NCBI RefSeq assembly: GCF_016860605.1
Contig: NZ_BNJR01000004.1
Span: 248,001 to 312,000, forward strand
Direction: 5' to 3'
Length of the DNA: 64,000 bases
DNA from: Lentilactobacillus fungorum
GTDB lineage: Bacteria; Bacillota; Bacilli; Lactobacillales; Lactobacillaceae
Shown: piece by piece, positions 43,135 to 51,978 of the stretch
Layout: the number at the start of each line of letters is the position of its first letter
Position numbering within the stretch: position 1 is the stretch's first letter
Translations under genes and position numbers: made by a program
Notes under the pieces: model-generated
The model's database searches: none
Told to the model about the DNA's origin: nothing
Seen by the model: only the letters and a program-made list of their open reading frames with translations

Positions 43135-44775
43135 TTATTTAACAATGTAGACATTCTTATAGTTGTATGTTGCCCCGGCAGTATTATAAATAATCCCTTT
43201 CACCTTGCTGCTCAACAAGTTTTTACTTGCTGATTGATATAGTGGGGTAATGCCTTGGTTCTCCAATAAGATATTTTGAGCCTTGGTCATGTCCTCAAAT
43301 CGTTTGTCAGTGTTGCCGGCATCAGTCGTTGAAGATGCCTTGATCAACTTGTCGTACTGCTTATTTGACCATTGAGGAACATTGCTTGGGTTGCCTGTCG
43401 TTAGGATGTTTAAGAAAGTAATGGGATCGGCAAAGTCAGCGTACCAATCGCCCATTGTGACTTCGTAATTATGTGATTTCTGCCGTGAAAGTAACGTTTG
43501 AAACGGGATATTTCTTAAATTGACTGTTAATCCAGGCAGGTTCTTTTCTAATTGCGATTGCAGATATTCACTGACTTGTTTTTGTGCAAATTCGTCTGAA
43601 CTGAGCAGCGTAAAACTCATTTTGGTGATTCCCAGCTCTTTGAGGCCGGCTTTCCATAACGCCTTTGCCTTGGTTGGATTATAGTTTAACGCATCCGGTT
43701 TGGCGGTTGTAGCTGTGAAATCTTTACCAGTCTTAGGGTTAATTGATAATCCTTTGGAAACAAAACTTTGTGAGTTAAATGAACCGTCTCCCAGAATCTT
43801 CTTGGTCAACTGGCCGCGATCGATTGCCATTGAAATAGCTTCTCTAATCTTTAAGTTTTTGAACAATTTTTTCTTTTGATTGAATGCCAAGTAGTAGCAG
43901 CTCGAAGTTTCTCGAGTCACCAAATTCTTATTATTCTTCAAATTTTTGGCCAAAACACCTGACAAACCAACATATTGCAGCTTATTGATCTTGAATTGAT
44001 TATAGCCGGTCGAAGGGTCCTTGGTCACTTGATAATGGAGCTTATCCAATTTGACTGCTCTCTTATCCCAATAGTTCTGATTCTTGACGAGCGTCCAAGT
44101 CATACCGGTTCCGTTCCAACTGGTCAGTTTAAACGGCCCATTGTAGACCATATCAGCACTCTTTGTCCCGTAATTGTCGCCAAATTTCTCAACGACTTTT
44201 TGATTCTGTGGGAAGTATAACGGAAAGCCCATTAGCAGTTTAAAGTAGGGAATTTTCTTTTCCAAAGTTACTACTAGTTTATAATTGCCAACCGCTTTAA
44301 TCCCAAGCGAATTTGGTGACTTTTTATTGGCCTGAATTGCATCGGCATTTTGAATTCCTGAGAAAAGATATCCATACTGGGACGCCGTTTTTGGATTGAC
44401 AGTTCTTCGCCAGGAATACACGAAATCCTTGGCAGTCACGGGATCACCATTGCTCCATTTGGTTCCTTTGCGCAGATTAAACGTATATTTTAACCCATCA
44501 TTTGAAATGCTGGTTTTGGTGGCCAGTGCATTCTCAATTTTGCTATTCTTACCCAAACGATAAAGCCCTTCATCGATATTGTTTAAAACTTCAAACGTTT
44601 GAACAGACGTCGTTTTGGAAAGATCAACGGTCGAAAGTTCTGAATCTACTGCGGTGGTAAATTCCTGCTTAGCAGCCAGTTTCCCCGAACCGCTCTTTTG
44701 CGATGAGCAGCCGGTTAAAATTAAGGCCGCTGTGACAACTAACCCCACTTTTAAACCAAATTGACTATTTGCCAT
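43135..44775 (-). CDS. Peptide ABC transporter substrate-binding lipoprotein (OppA family)
   Basis: Extracellular oligopeptide-binding protein anchored as a lipoprotein. The signal peptide has a hydrophobic core (VGLVVTAALI) and lipobox LTGC, so the mature protein starts at Cys. The SBP_bac_5 fold is clear: RKGTKWSNGDPVTAKDFVYS, then YNGPFKLTSW and LNYNPTKAKALWKAG. Start ATG 44775 (MANSQFG, AAGGGG upstream) gives 546 residues. No oppBCDF genes are adjacent, so it is an orphan that probably serves an Opp permease encoded elsewhere. Confidence 0.93.
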   Translation of the reverse strand: MANSQFGLKVGLVVTAALILTGCSSQKSGSGKLAAKQEFTTAVDSELSTVDLSKTTSVQTFEVLNNIDEGLYRLGKNSKIENALATKTSISNDGLKYTFNLRKGTKWSNGDPVTAKDFVYSWRRTVNPKTASQYGYLFSGIQNADAIQANKKSPNSLGIKAVGNYKLVVTLEKKIPYFKLLMGFPLYFPQNQKVVEKFGDNYGTKSADMVYNGPFKLTSWNGTGMTWTLVKNQNYWDKRAVKLDKLHYQVTKDPSTGYNQFKINKLQYVGLSGVLAKNLKNNKNLVTRETSSCYYLAFNQKKKLFKNLKIREAISMAIDRGQLTKKILGDGSFNSQSFVSKGLSINPKTGKDFTATTAKPDALNYNPTKAKALWKAGLKELGITKMSFTLLSSDEFAQKQVSEYLQSQLEKNLPGLTVNLRNIPFQTLLSRQKSHNYEVTMGDWYADFADPITFLNILTTGNPSNVPQWSNKQYDKLIKASSTTDAGNTDKRFEDMTKAQNILLENQGITPLYQSASKNLLSSKVKGIIYNTAGATYNYKNVYIVK

Positions 44776-44820
44776 AATGAGACACCCCTTAAAAAGTTGC
44801 ATGAGAGTAAAAATCATCTA

Positions 44821-44849
44821 GTTATAATTACATGATATTTTAATGAGAA
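44821..44849 (-). promoter_or_regulatory. Promoter of the OppA-type gene
   Basis: Minus strand: -35 TTCTCA (44849-44844), 17-nt spacer, -10 TATAAC (44826-44821). The start codon is at 44775. Confidence 0.5.
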
Positions 44850-44860
44850 CTAATCGGTAT

Positions 44861-44906
44861 AAAAAAGAGTCCATAGAAGTACACCATTGTGCACCACCAT
44901 GAGCTC
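44861..44906 (-). terminator. Terminator after glnA
   Basis: Minus strand: GAGCTCATGG pairs with CTATGGACTC (one mismatch), with an inner GTGCAC-AATG-GTGTAC stem, and runs into T6. It separates glnA from the oppA-type gene. Confidence 0.7.
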
Positions 44907-44958
44907 TTTGAATAGTCGATTACGCTCTTATTAAGTGCGGTAGCGTTATTTTAGCACA

Positions 44959-46302
44959 CTAATACTTTTCAAGGTATTGATCTCGTTCCCAACCGGAAAC
45001 TTGTGTGCGATATGAATCATATTCCAAGTTCTTAGCTTCAATAAAGCTGTGGTAAAGTCGGCTGCCCAACGCTTTTTTCATCGTTTCGTCAGCTGAAAGG
45101 TCTTTCAGAGCATTATGCAAAGTGTCTGGCAAGTTTTGGATGTGGCTCTCAGCTAATTCATCACTATTCATACGATAAATATTGCGATCAACACTGTGTT
45201 CTGGTTCGATCTTGTTTCGCAAGCCATCCAAACCGGCTTCCAAGACAGTCGCAATTGCCAAATATGGATTGGCAGCTGGATCAACACTTCGAAGTTCCAG
45301 ACGGGTGGAGTTTCCTCGAGCGCTTGGAATTCGAATTAACGGTGACCGGTTGGAGCCAGACCAAGCGACGTAGACTGGTGCTTCGTAACCAGGCACTAAA
45401 CGTTTGTATGAGTTAACAATTGGGTTACATACCGCTGTAAATGAACGCGCATGTTTCAACAAGCCACCTAGGAAGTAATAAGCCTCTTGTGAAAGCTCTA
45501 ATTTACCATCTTTATCGTAGAAAGTATTTCCTGTATCGTTAAACAACGACATGTTAATATGCATGCCAGAACCATTAATACCGCTTAGTGGTTTAGGCAT
45601 AAACGTTGCGTATAGACCATATTTGCGGGCAACTGTTTTCACAACCAATTTGAAGGTCTGAATATTGTCAGCCGCAGCGAGGGCATCCGCATACTTAAAA
45701 TCAATTTCATGTTGACCAGGGGCAACCTCGTGGTGGGCCGCTTCAACATCAAAGCCCATCTCTTCCAAAGTCAACACGATTTCACGACGGCAATTTTCAC
45801 CCAAATCCATTGGTGCCATATCAAAGTAGCTGCCCTTATCATTTAGATGTAAGGTTGGCTCACCGTTTTCGCCCATCTTGAACAGAAAGAATTCAGGTTC
45901 AGGGCCGATATTAAAAGCAGTGAACCCAGCTTTTTTCATATCACCCAAAACACGAATTAAGTTATTTCTAGGATCGGCTTCAAATGGATTGCCATCCGGT
46001 GTATAAACTTCACAAATAACCCGAGCAATTTTACCACGATCCGTGCTCCACGGAAAAATCATCCAAGTCGACAGATCTGGGTATAAGTACATATCACTTT
46101 CTTCAATTCGAACGAATCCTTCAATTGAAGAACCATCAAACATCAATTTATTGTCAAGTAATTTATCTAATTGCCCAATCGGTATTTCAACATTTTTAAT
46201 GGTGCCGAACAAATCAGTAAACATCAAGCGCAAGAACTTGACATCTTCTTCTTTTACCATCTTACGAATATCATCTTTTGTGTAATTGTGTTTTGTGGCC
46301 AT
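44959..46302 (-). CDS. glnA: Glutamine synthetase type I (GSI-alpha)
   Basis: Makes glutamine from glutamate, ammonia and ATP, and acts with GlnR in nitrogen sensing. The 447 residues match the short GSI-alpha form of Firmicutes, without the adenylylation insert. Motifs: [38 protein letters not shown] and [20 protein letters not shown]-type active-site sequence. It follows glnR by 20 bp, so glnRA is one operon controlled by the GlnR site upstream of glnR. Confidence 0.98.
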   Translation of the reverse strand: MATKHNYTKDDIRKMVKEEDVKFLRLMFTDLFGTIKNVEIPIGQLDKLLDNKLMFDGSSIEGFVRIEESDMYLYPDLSTWMIFPWSTDRGKIARVICEVYTPDGNPFEADPRNNLIRVLGDMKKAGFTAFNIGPEPEFFLFKMGENGEPTLHLNDKGSYFDMAPMDLGENCRREIVLTLEEMGFDVEAAHHEVAPGQHEIDFKYADALAAADNIQTFKLVVKTVARKYGLYATFMPKPLSGINGSGMHINMSLFNDTGNTFYDKDGKLELSQEAYYFLGGLLKHARSFTAVCNPIVNSYKRLVPGYEAPVYVAWSGSNRSPLIRIPSARGNSTRLELRSVDPAANPYLAIATVLEAGLDGLRNKIEPEHSVDRNIYRMNSDELAESHIQNLPDTLHNALKDLSADETMKKALGSRLYHSFIEAKNLEYDSYRTQVSGWERDQYLEKY

Positions 46303-46322
46303 CTATACAACGCTCCTATCAG

Positions 46323-46724
46323 TTATTTGTTAAATTTAGTGAAATTATTCGGATCATCAAACGTCGAAGAAGGTGGCTTCAGCCCGCCGATATTAAGAAA
46401 TTCGTCTTGAAGAATTTTTCTGACATCACTATCCGTGAGGCCCTTTTCCATATTCTTTTTCCGCTCTTCTTCCAATTGAGATTGCTTTTTATAGACTTCT
46501 TTAATTCCAGAAATATTTAAGCCATCATCCAAGTAATCTTTAATCTCCAAAAGCCGATCGACGTCATTCAGTGAATACATTCTCCGATTACCCTCGTTTC
46601 TGAGGGGCTTGATCAAATCCTGCTGTTCATAATATCTTATCTGCCTTGCGGACAAGTCAGTCAGCTTCATCACGGTTCCAATCGGCAAAACTGACATTGA
46701 GCGCCGTAATTCCTTCTCTCGCAT
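46323..46724 (-). CDS. glnR: MerR-family nitrogen regulator GlnR
   Basis: Repressor of glnRA and other nitrogen genes when glutamine is plentiful. In Bacillus it is activated by feedback-inhibited GlnA. The 133 residues hold a MerR winged helix at the N-terminus (IGTVMKLTDLSARQIRYYEQ, then QDLIKPLRNEGNRRMYS), a short helix, and a C-terminal tail like the GlnA-responsive tail of GlnR. It is autoregulated through the operator at 46785-46801. Confidence 0.95.
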   Translation of the reverse strand: MREKELRRSMSVLPIGTVMKLTDLSARQIRYYEQQDLIKPLRNEGNRRMYSLNDVDRLLEIKDYLDDGLNISGIKEVYKKQSQLEEERKKNMEKGLTDSDVRKILQDEFLNIGGLKPPSSTFDDPNNFTKFNK

Positions 46725-46749
46725 TGTTCACCTCCTAAATCTTGTACTC

Positions 46750-46777
46750 ATCATAACATTCTAAGTGCTAAAGTCAA
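46750..46777 (-). promoter_or_regulatory. Promoter of glnRA
   Basis: Minus strand: -35 TTGACT (46777-46772), 16-nt spacer, -10 TATGAT (46755-46750). The glnR ATG is at 46724 behind AGGAGG. Confidence 0.7.
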
Positions 46778-46784
46778 TAGCCAA

Positions 46785-46801
46785 TGTTATGTTTTATGAC
46801 A
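46785..46801. promoter_or_regulatory. GlnR operator
   Basis: TGTTATGTTTTATGACA matches the GlnR/TnrA consensus TGTNAN7TNACA at every fixed base. It lies 7 bp upstream of the glnRA -35 box and covers the last codons of miaA. Confidence 0.8.
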
Positions 46802-47732
46802 TCGATTGGTGTTTTGCTTCTGCCAGCCAATTTGCCACATCTGTTAGCAACCGCTCACGATCTTTTGATGAGTTGATCACGTCATACCAATGGGGTTTGG
46901 TTTTATTTCTAAACCAAGTAAGTTGGCGTTTAGCATAGTGCCTCGAGTCTTTTTTTACTTGCTCAATCGCTTCTTCAAGGGGTTCTTGACCGGCAAAATA
47001 ATTGTCAAACTCATGATAGCCAATTCCTTTACCCGCCTGAAGATTCGTACCACCGTGCTCAAATAAATTGCGGGCTTCACTCAACAGCCCATTTTTGACC
47101 ATAAGATCAACTCGTTGATTGATCCGTTGATAAAGTAGTGACCGCTCAGTGGTTAAGCCAATAATAAAGGCATTGATTTGTCGGGGCTGATTGACCTGAT
47201 CCGAAAATCGATGCCCCGTTTTGAGTGTCACTTCGATCGCCCGCACAACTCGCCGGACGTTGTTGACAGGAATACGCCTAGCCGCGATCGGATCCAAGGC
47301 TGCCAAGCGTTTATGAAGTGCCACGTTACCTTTACTATCGGCAACTTGTAAAAGTTCTTGACGTAAATGGTTATCTGTATAGGGATCACCGCCAAGTTCC
47401 AATCCCGAAAGCAATGCCTGTAAATAAAAACCCGTGCCGCCAACGATAATCGGCAATTTATTGCGATCCGTAATATCGTTAATCGCCACTTCCGCATCAC
47501 GAACAAAGTCGGCAACCGAATAACGCTCATCAATGTTTCGAATATCAATCAAATGATGCGCAATCCCCTGCTTTTCTTTCTCAGTTACCTTAGCCGTTCC
47601 AATGTCTAGCGTTCGATAAACCTGCATTGAGTCGCCAGAGATGATCTCGCCATTAAACCGTTTAGCTATCTGAATTGACATTGCTGTCTTACCAACGGCT
47701 GTCGGGCCAACAATTGCTAAAACTTTTTTCAT
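46794..47732 (-). CDS. miaA: tRNA dimethylallyltransferase MiaA
   Basis: Adds dimethylallyl to A37 of tRNAs that read UNN codons. P-loop GPTAVGKTAMSIQIA (about 8-22), then SGDSMQVYRTLDIGTAK, VGGTGFYLQALL and RQLTWFRNK near the C-terminus. Length 312 residues. It lies upstream of glnRA, as in many Firmicutes. Its 3' end contains the GlnR operator. Confidence 0.97.
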   Translation of the reverse strand: MKKVLAIVGPTAVGKTAMSIQIAKRFNGEIISGDSMQVYRTLDIGTAKVTEKEKQGIAHHLIDIRNIDERYSVADFVRDAEVAINDITDRNKLPIIVGGTGFYLQALLSGLELGGDPYTDNHLRQELLQVADSKGNVALHKRLAALDPIAARRIPVNNVRRVVRAIEVTLKTGHRFSDQVNQPRQINAFIIGLTTERSLLYQRINQRVDLMVKNGLLSEARNLFEHGGTNLQAGKGIGYHEFDNYFAGQEPLEEAIEQVKKDSRHYAKRQLTWFRNKTKPHWYDVINSSKDRERLLTDVANWLAEAKHQSMS

Positions 47733-47734
47733 TG

Positions 47735-48475
47735 CTATTCACCTCTCATTTCTGCTCGCAATTGAACTGCTCGGGCCGGAAAATCAGTAATGATCGCAGC
47801 CATATTTTTTTTAAAGCAATATTGCATATCCTCAGTTGTATTCACGGTCCAAGGACGCAAATGCTTAGCCGAAGCAAAATAGGGATGTCGTTTCACCCAA
47901 CGAATATCTGGATGAAAGTCTTCAATGAACCGGCTTCTTTTCAGTCCCTTGGCCTGCTTAGCTGCCGTTTTGAATAACTTAGCCCGATAGGCTTGCGGAT
48001 CAATATTTGTTAATATTTCCAGTGATCTAGCATTAAAACTTGAATAAATCAATTGAAAAGGATAATGAATTGAGGAAAAATATTCATCAACCGCTTGTTC
48101 AATCCCTGGATACTGAATTTTATTCGTCTTTAGTTCCAGATTAAAAATCCCAGCGAACTGATTATCAATTAATAACTGAACCACTTCTTGCAGCGTTGGC
48201 ACTTGGGTCCCCTTAAACTCCTCTGAAAATCGCATTCCGGCATCCAAATGTTTAATTTCAGCCAGGTTTTTTTCGTAAATTAACCCATGACCATTTGTTG
48301 TTCGATCAACCGTCTCATCATGCATGATAATTAATTGGTGATCTTTTGAAAAATGCACATCCGTCTCAATTCCATCGGCGCCATCATTGAGGGCAGCTTG
48401 AAATGAGACTAATGTATTTTCAGGTCGGGTGCCTTTACTACCACGGTGCGCAATTACTTTTGTATCAATTTTCAT
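47735..48475 (-). CDS. glpQ: Glycerophosphodiester phosphodiesterase
   Basis: Hydrolyses glycerophosphodiesters to glycerol-3-phosphate and an alcohol. GDPD motifs: IAHRGSKGTRPENTLVSF at the N-terminus, then GIETDVHFSKDHQLIIMHDE with the catalytic Glu/Asp/His. No signal peptide, so it is probably cytosolic. Start ATG 48475 (MKIDTKV, GGGAG 6 nt upstream) gives 246 residues. It ends 2 bp before miaA starts, so the two are co-transcribed. Confidence 0.93.
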   Translation of the reverse strand: MKIDTKVIAHRGSKGTRPENTLVSFQAALNDGADGIETDVHFSKDHQLIIMHDETVDRTTNGHGLIYEKNLAEIKHLDAGMRFSEEFKGTQVPTLQEVVQLLIDNQFAGIFNLELKTNKIQYPGIEQAVDEYFSSIHYPFQLIYSSFNARSLEILTNIDPQAYRAKLFKTAAKQAKGLKRSRFIEDFHPDIRWVKRHPYFASAKHLRPWTVNTTEDMQYCFKKNMAAIITDFPARAVQLRAEMRGE

Positions 48476-48574
48476 GATTTTCTCCCACAATCTTGGAATA
48501 ATGAGACAATTAACTAGATATCTGAATCTAAATAACGCATAATAAAGGTATCAAGTTGCATTGGAGGGTTTGCT

Positions 48575-48751
48575 ATGAAGCATTTTACAAGTGGTTTAGT
48601 CGTCGGCGTCATCGGAACAGTTGCCGCCGGCTTGGGCGCGTTACTGACTTTTAAGAAAGCCGTCGTTGATCCAATTGAAGATGAGGAACAAAAGTTTGAA
48701 GAGAACCGCAAAAAGGCACTCCGAAAGAGCCGTGCTGCCCACCATAATTAA
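48575..48751 (+). CDS. DUF3042-family small membrane protein
   Basis: Plus-strand gene of 58 codons with GGAGGG 6 nt upstream of ATG 48575. The product starts MKHFTSGLVVGVIGTVAAGL, one membrane helix, followed by LLTFKKAVVDPIEDEE and a charged tail ending KALRKSRAAHHN. This matches DUF3042, a family of about 55 residues common in lactobacilli and relatives. Function unknown. It is divergent from glpQ and has its own terminator. Confidence 0.88.
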   Translation: MKHFTSGLVVGVIGTVAAGLGALLTFKKAVVDPIEDEEQKFEENRKKALRKSRAAHHN

Positions 48752-48836
48752 CTAATCAAGATTTCTGAGTACTTAACTTAATTACTTGTGGCTGACCAGC
48801 GAATAAAGTGATTAAGATACTTGCCTAAAGTTCCAA

Positions 48837-48896
48837 ACTCAAGCAAAATAGCGTAATCATCCCGGTCTTGGAATGGTTACGCTATTTTGCTTGAGT
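48837..48896 (+). terminator. Long hairpin after the DUF3042 gene
   Basis: ACTCAAGCAAAATAGCGTAA pairs with its complement at the other end (ending GCTTGAGT), giving a stem of more than 20 bp with one mismatch and a 10-nt loop. No T-run follows. The rest of the gap 48752-49005 shows nothing that I can identify. Confidence 0.6.
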
Positions 48897-49005
48897 GACC
48901 AAGTTCACGTTTATCACAGGTCAAATCAAAATGGTCAATCATACTTAGCACGCCAAAACTTGTTGCCATTTCCGGTTGAGTAATCCTAAGCAACTAATCG
49001 TCTAA

Positions 49006-49431
49006 TTAAAGATTGCTCTTCTTTTCTTTACCATTCCAATTTTGATAACCCGTTTTTAAAATATAAATCTCATGATACCCTTTTTTACTTAAATACAAAG
49101 CTGCTCGCTTACTAATGGTCTTTCCTTGGTCGTATAAATAAACCGGTAAGTCAGAACGGATTTGCCCATAAAAATTTCGAATTGTTGAAAATGGTACGTT
49201 GCGGGCCCCTAAAATATGGCCATCCTTGAAACTTTTTTGTTCTCTTAAATCAATGACCTGGGCTTTTCGCATACCATGTTTGAAATCATCATTAGATAAG
49301 TATGTAGCAACCTTTTTGACTCGCGTGTTTTGGATAAGTGTGTAACCAAGCCAACCAATCAAAATAATGATTAAAATAATTGACATGATCATGTTTGCGC
49401 TTATTGCTCCTATTATCACTTGTGATATCAT
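49006..49431 (-). CDS. Membrane-anchored rhodanese-like protein lacking the catalytic Cys
   Basis: The 141-residue protein has an N-terminal membrane segment (IMSIILIIILIGWLGYTLI, about 15-33) and a rhodanese domain (VIDLREQKSFKDGHILGARN, about 59-78). The active-site loop, where rhodaneses have Cys, reads YLYDQGKTISKRA with Asp101, so sulfur transfer through this site is unlikely. It corresponds to YqhL next to glcK in Bacillus. The start at 49431 is adjacent to AAAGGG; GTG 49419 and ATG 49392 are alternatives. Confidence 0.85.
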   Translation of the reverse strand: MISQVIIGAISANMIMSIILIIILIGWLGYTLIQNTRVKKVATYLSNDDFKHGMRKAQVIDLREQKSFKDGHILGARNVPFSTIRNFYGQIRSDLPVYLYDQGKTISKRAALYLSKKGYHEIYILKTGYQNWNGKEKKSNL

Positions 49432-49446
49432 CCCTTTGTTTTGTAT

Positions 49447-49477
49447 TTAGTGATTAGTGATTAGTGATTAGTGATTA
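49447..49477. repeat. Four-fold tandem 7-bp repeat at the end of glcK
   Basis: TTAGTGA is repeated four times, followed by a partial unit. On the minus strand the units read (TCACTAA)n and the first one provides the glcK stop codon. It is a candidate for slippage but would not lengthen GlcK much, because each unit brings a TAA. Confidence 0.9.
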
Positions 49478-50442
49478 CGAAACTGAAGTGCCAATGAAGC
49501 AGCTCCGATGACGCCTGCATCATTACCAAGTTGGGCTAATTTAAGTTTAGTGGAATCTCGAACAGATGGAAAGGCATTTTCTTGGAAATAACGGGTCGTT
49601 GGTTGTAAAAGTGTATTTCCAGCGTTTGAAACACCACCACCAATAATAATATTTTCTGGATTTAAAATATTACCAATATCCGATAAAGCTAACCCAAGGT
49701 ACGAACAAACCCGGTCTACAATCCGGTTGGCTAAAATGTCGCCATTATCGGCTAAATAAAAAACCATCTTCGAGGTGAGGCCTTCATCACTATCTAGTAG
49801 CTCTTGAATTCGGGACTTGCCGGTAAATTCCTTTGCTAAGTCCTTTGCTAATCGGACGACACCAGTTGCTGAAGCGTACTGTTCCAAACAACCCCGTTTG
49901 CCACAAGTACATAGATAACCGCCTGGCTGAACAGTAATATGACCAATTTCTCCAGCACCATTGTTAATCCCATGAACCAGATGACCATTAGCAACTACGC
50001 CGCCGCCGACACCTGTACCTAAGGTGACGAAAACAACATCCTTAGCTTTATCGCCAGCGCCTTTCCAATATTCCCCCAATGCGGCACTATTGGCATCATT
50101 ATCGATCATAATTGGTAGTTGTAAGTTGGCAGAAATAGTTGCGCCAACCGGTTGCACAATCTTCCAACCTAAGTTGTAGGCGCCGACCACAGTTCCTTTT
50201 TTGCGATCAACAGCTCCTGGCGTTCCCATGCCAATTCCGAAGAAATCATTAGCAGTATAGTCTTCCTTGCGCATTTGGTCGCCAATTGACTTAACGATGT
50301 TCGGCACAATATTACTACCGGCGTTACTGATATCAGTAGGGATGCGCCACTTTGCTAAGATATTTCCTTCTTGATCAACAAACGCAAACTTAGTAGTCGT
50401 TCCTCCCAGATCAATTCCGATTAAATTCTTTGCCAATGTCAT
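49468..50442 (-). CDS. glcK: Glucokinase (ROK family)
   Basis: ATP-dependent phosphorylation of glucose to glucose 6-phosphate. ROK motifs: IGIDLGGTTTKFAF (phosphate binding), DNDANSAALGEYWKGAG (catalytic Asp), TLGTGVGGGVV, GEIGHITVQPGG and the zinc motif CTCGKRGCLEQYAS. Length 324 residues. ATG 50442 overlaps the yqgQ stop (TAATG). A TTG at 50436 has the GGGGG site at better distance and may be the real start. Confidence 0.96.
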   Translation of the reverse strand: MTLAKNLIGIDLGGTTTKFAFVDQEGNILAKWRIPTDISNAGSNIVPNIVKSIGDQMRKEDYTANDFFGIGMGTPGAVDRKKGTVVGAYNLGWKIVQPVGATISANLQLPIMIDNDANSAALGEYWKGAGDKAKDVVFVTLGTGVGGGVVANGHLVHGINNGAGEIGHITVQPGGYLCTCGKRGCLEQYASATGVVRLAKDLAKEFTGKSRIQELLDSDEGLTSKMVFYLADNGDILANRIVDRVCSYLGLALSDIGNILNPENIIIGGGVSNAGNTLLQPTTRYFQENAFPSVRDSTKLKLAQLGNDAGVIGAASLALQFRNH

Positions 50443-50651
50443 TACCCCCGACTTTCATTTTTTTCCTCGACACGATGCTCACGATTCAAAATTAGTTTTG
50501 CTTGAAGGAATTCTTTGTGAGAAATTAAATGCGCTTCATGCAAGTGATCCAACTCTAAAGCCATCACCTCAATGTCCCAGAGCCGTTTGCCAACATACAC
50601 ATAAATATCGAACTTCTTAAGTAGTTGTTGAACATCATATAGCGTTTTCAT
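50442..50651 (-). CDS. yqgQ: YqgQ-family protein (DUF910)
   Basis: Small conserved Firmicute protein of 69 residues, starting MKTLYDVQQLLKKFDIYVYV and containing RLWDIEVMALELDHLHEAHL. Helical and soluble; function unknown, though Bacillus YqgQ has a three-helix structure suggested to bind nucleic acid. It sits between glcK and the rhomboid gene exactly as in Bacillus, and its stop overlaps the glcK start. Confidence 0.92.
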   Translation of the reverse strand: MKTLYDVQQLLKKFDIYVYVGKRLWDIEVMALELDHLHEAHLISHKEFLQAKLILNREHRVEEKNESRG

Positions 50652-50694
50652 TATCTCACATCCTCATTAAAAATTCTTTCTAATTTGAAAAATA

Positions 50695-51357
50695 TTAAAG
50701 ATTTCCTTGCATGCCAAGAACGAATAAGCCAACTGCGATTACTAGTAGCATCGCGCCAGCAATTAGCCGTTTAACTGAGCTTACCTTGCCAAAACTGACC
50801 CCGACCACGTAGGCCACTAAAAAGCCACCGATTAGCCCGCCAATGTGTCCGGCAATATCAATTCCTTGAACAAAAATGTCAGTGCCAATATTTAATACAA
50901 TAAACAGTAAAAATGTCCTTGCCATCGAAGAAATCGCTGGGTTATTCGAGAAGCTTTCACCCAGCATCATGAAAGCACCGAATAAGCCAAAAATTGCGGT
51001 ACTGGCACCGGCAGATAACCCAACGCTAAATGTAAAACTAGCCAGGTTACCAACAATTCCAGACACTAAAAAAATGACTAAGAAACGAAGATGGCCAAAT
51101 AATTGCTCAACGTACATCCCAATAAAATAGAGGGTAATCCCATTCATTAAGATATGCGTAAACCCAATATGAATAAAGATAGGGGTTACGAGTCGCCAAT
51201 ATTGGCCAGCTCGAATGGCAGGATTATACTTAGCCCCAAAGTTAACGAGTGTCATTGGATCGGTAGTGCCACCCATGATCGACATTATTAAAAAAACAAC
51301 GATCATCATGGCGAGCAATCCATAAGTGACATAAGGTTGATCTTTTAAACGCGTCAT
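50695..51357 (-). CDS. gluP: Rhomboid-family intramembrane serine protease
   Basis: Six-to-seven-helix membrane protease (220 residues). The catalytic Ser lies in LSAGASTAIFGLFGAF (GxSx motif) and the His in DIAGHIGGLIGG. HIGFTHILMNGITLYFIG is the conserved second-helix His/Asn region. It lacks the extra soluble N-terminal domain of Bacillus GluP (YqgP). Next to yqgQ and glcK. Substrates unknown; in Bacillus a role in cell division and sugar export was proposed. Confidence 0.93.
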   Translation of the reverse strand: MTRLKDQPYVTYGLLAMMIVVFLIMSIMGGTTDPMTLVNFGAKYNPAIRAGQYWRLVTPIFIHIGFTHILMNGITLYFIGMYVEQLFGHLRFLVIFLVSGIVGNLASFTFSVGLSAGASTAIFGLFGAFMMLGESFSNNPAISSMARTFLLFIVLNIGTDIFVQGIDIAGHIGGLIGGFLVAYVVGVSFGKVSSVKRLIAGAMLLVIAVGLFVLGMQGNL

Positions 51358-51380
51358 TATATCTCCTTATCCGCAAAGCT

Positions 51381-51935
51381 TTAATAAATCAGTTTATCAA
51401 TTAACATATCATGGGCTTCAGTCGGCCAAATCGGGGTCTCATAAAGCTGGGGCGGCAAGGCCAATGAGATACTCTTGCCAGAAAAGCCCGCCAGATATCG
51501 ATCATAAAAGCCACCGCCAAACCCAACGCGGTAATGGTTTTTAGCAAATGCCAATCCTGGGACAATCAAGGCATCGAGTGATGTTTTATCAACAACGTGG
51601 CCACCTTTAGGTTCAGTTGTCCCAAACGGGGTTGTCACAAATTGGGTATCCGCTTCTAATAAAACGAATTCCATTTGCCGTTTAGGCAGCGTTCGCGGCA
51701 CCGCAATTTGCTTATGCTGCTGTTTTGAATAGCTGATAATTGGTGCAGTATTGAGCTCTCCCGCCATGCTTAAGGTTACCCCAATGAGTTGACTATTCAA
51801 ATAATCAGGATCCGCAAATAATTGCCGATATAGCTGATTAATGATGGCATCAGCAGTTGATTGCTCAAAAAAGACTTGTAATTTGTGTTGCTGAACCGCT
51901 CGTAATTGAGCTTTGGATAATTTGGGTTCACTCAT
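51381..51935 (-). CDS. fthC: 5-formyltetrahydrofolate cyclo-ligase
   Basis: Converts 5-formyl-THF to 5,10-methenyl-THF using ATP. The 184-residue protein has the C-terminal family signature VGFGGGFYDRYLAGF and the basic N-terminal run KAQLRAVQQHKL. It corresponds to YqgN in the Bacillus yqgN-yqgP-yqgQ-glcK order. It lies 24 bp upstream of the rhomboid gene. Confidence 0.92.
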   Translation of the reverse strand: MSEPKLSKAQLRAVQQHKLQVFFEQSTADAIINQLYRQLFADPDYLNSQLIGVTLSMAGELNTAPIISYSKQQHKQIAVPRTLPKRQMEFVLLEADTQFVTTPFGTTEPKGGHVVDKTSLDALIVPGLAFAKNHYRVGFGGGFYDRYLAGFSGKSISLALPPQLYETPIWPTEAHDMLIDKLIY

Positions 51936-51978
51936 TTGACCACCAACGTTTCTTCAAAATCATTATCCACAGTTAAAT

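Noticed and set aside
48514-48711. Minus-strand ORF of 65 codons
   Set aside because: Shadow of the DUF3042 gene, which has a clear ribosome site and family match on the plus strand.
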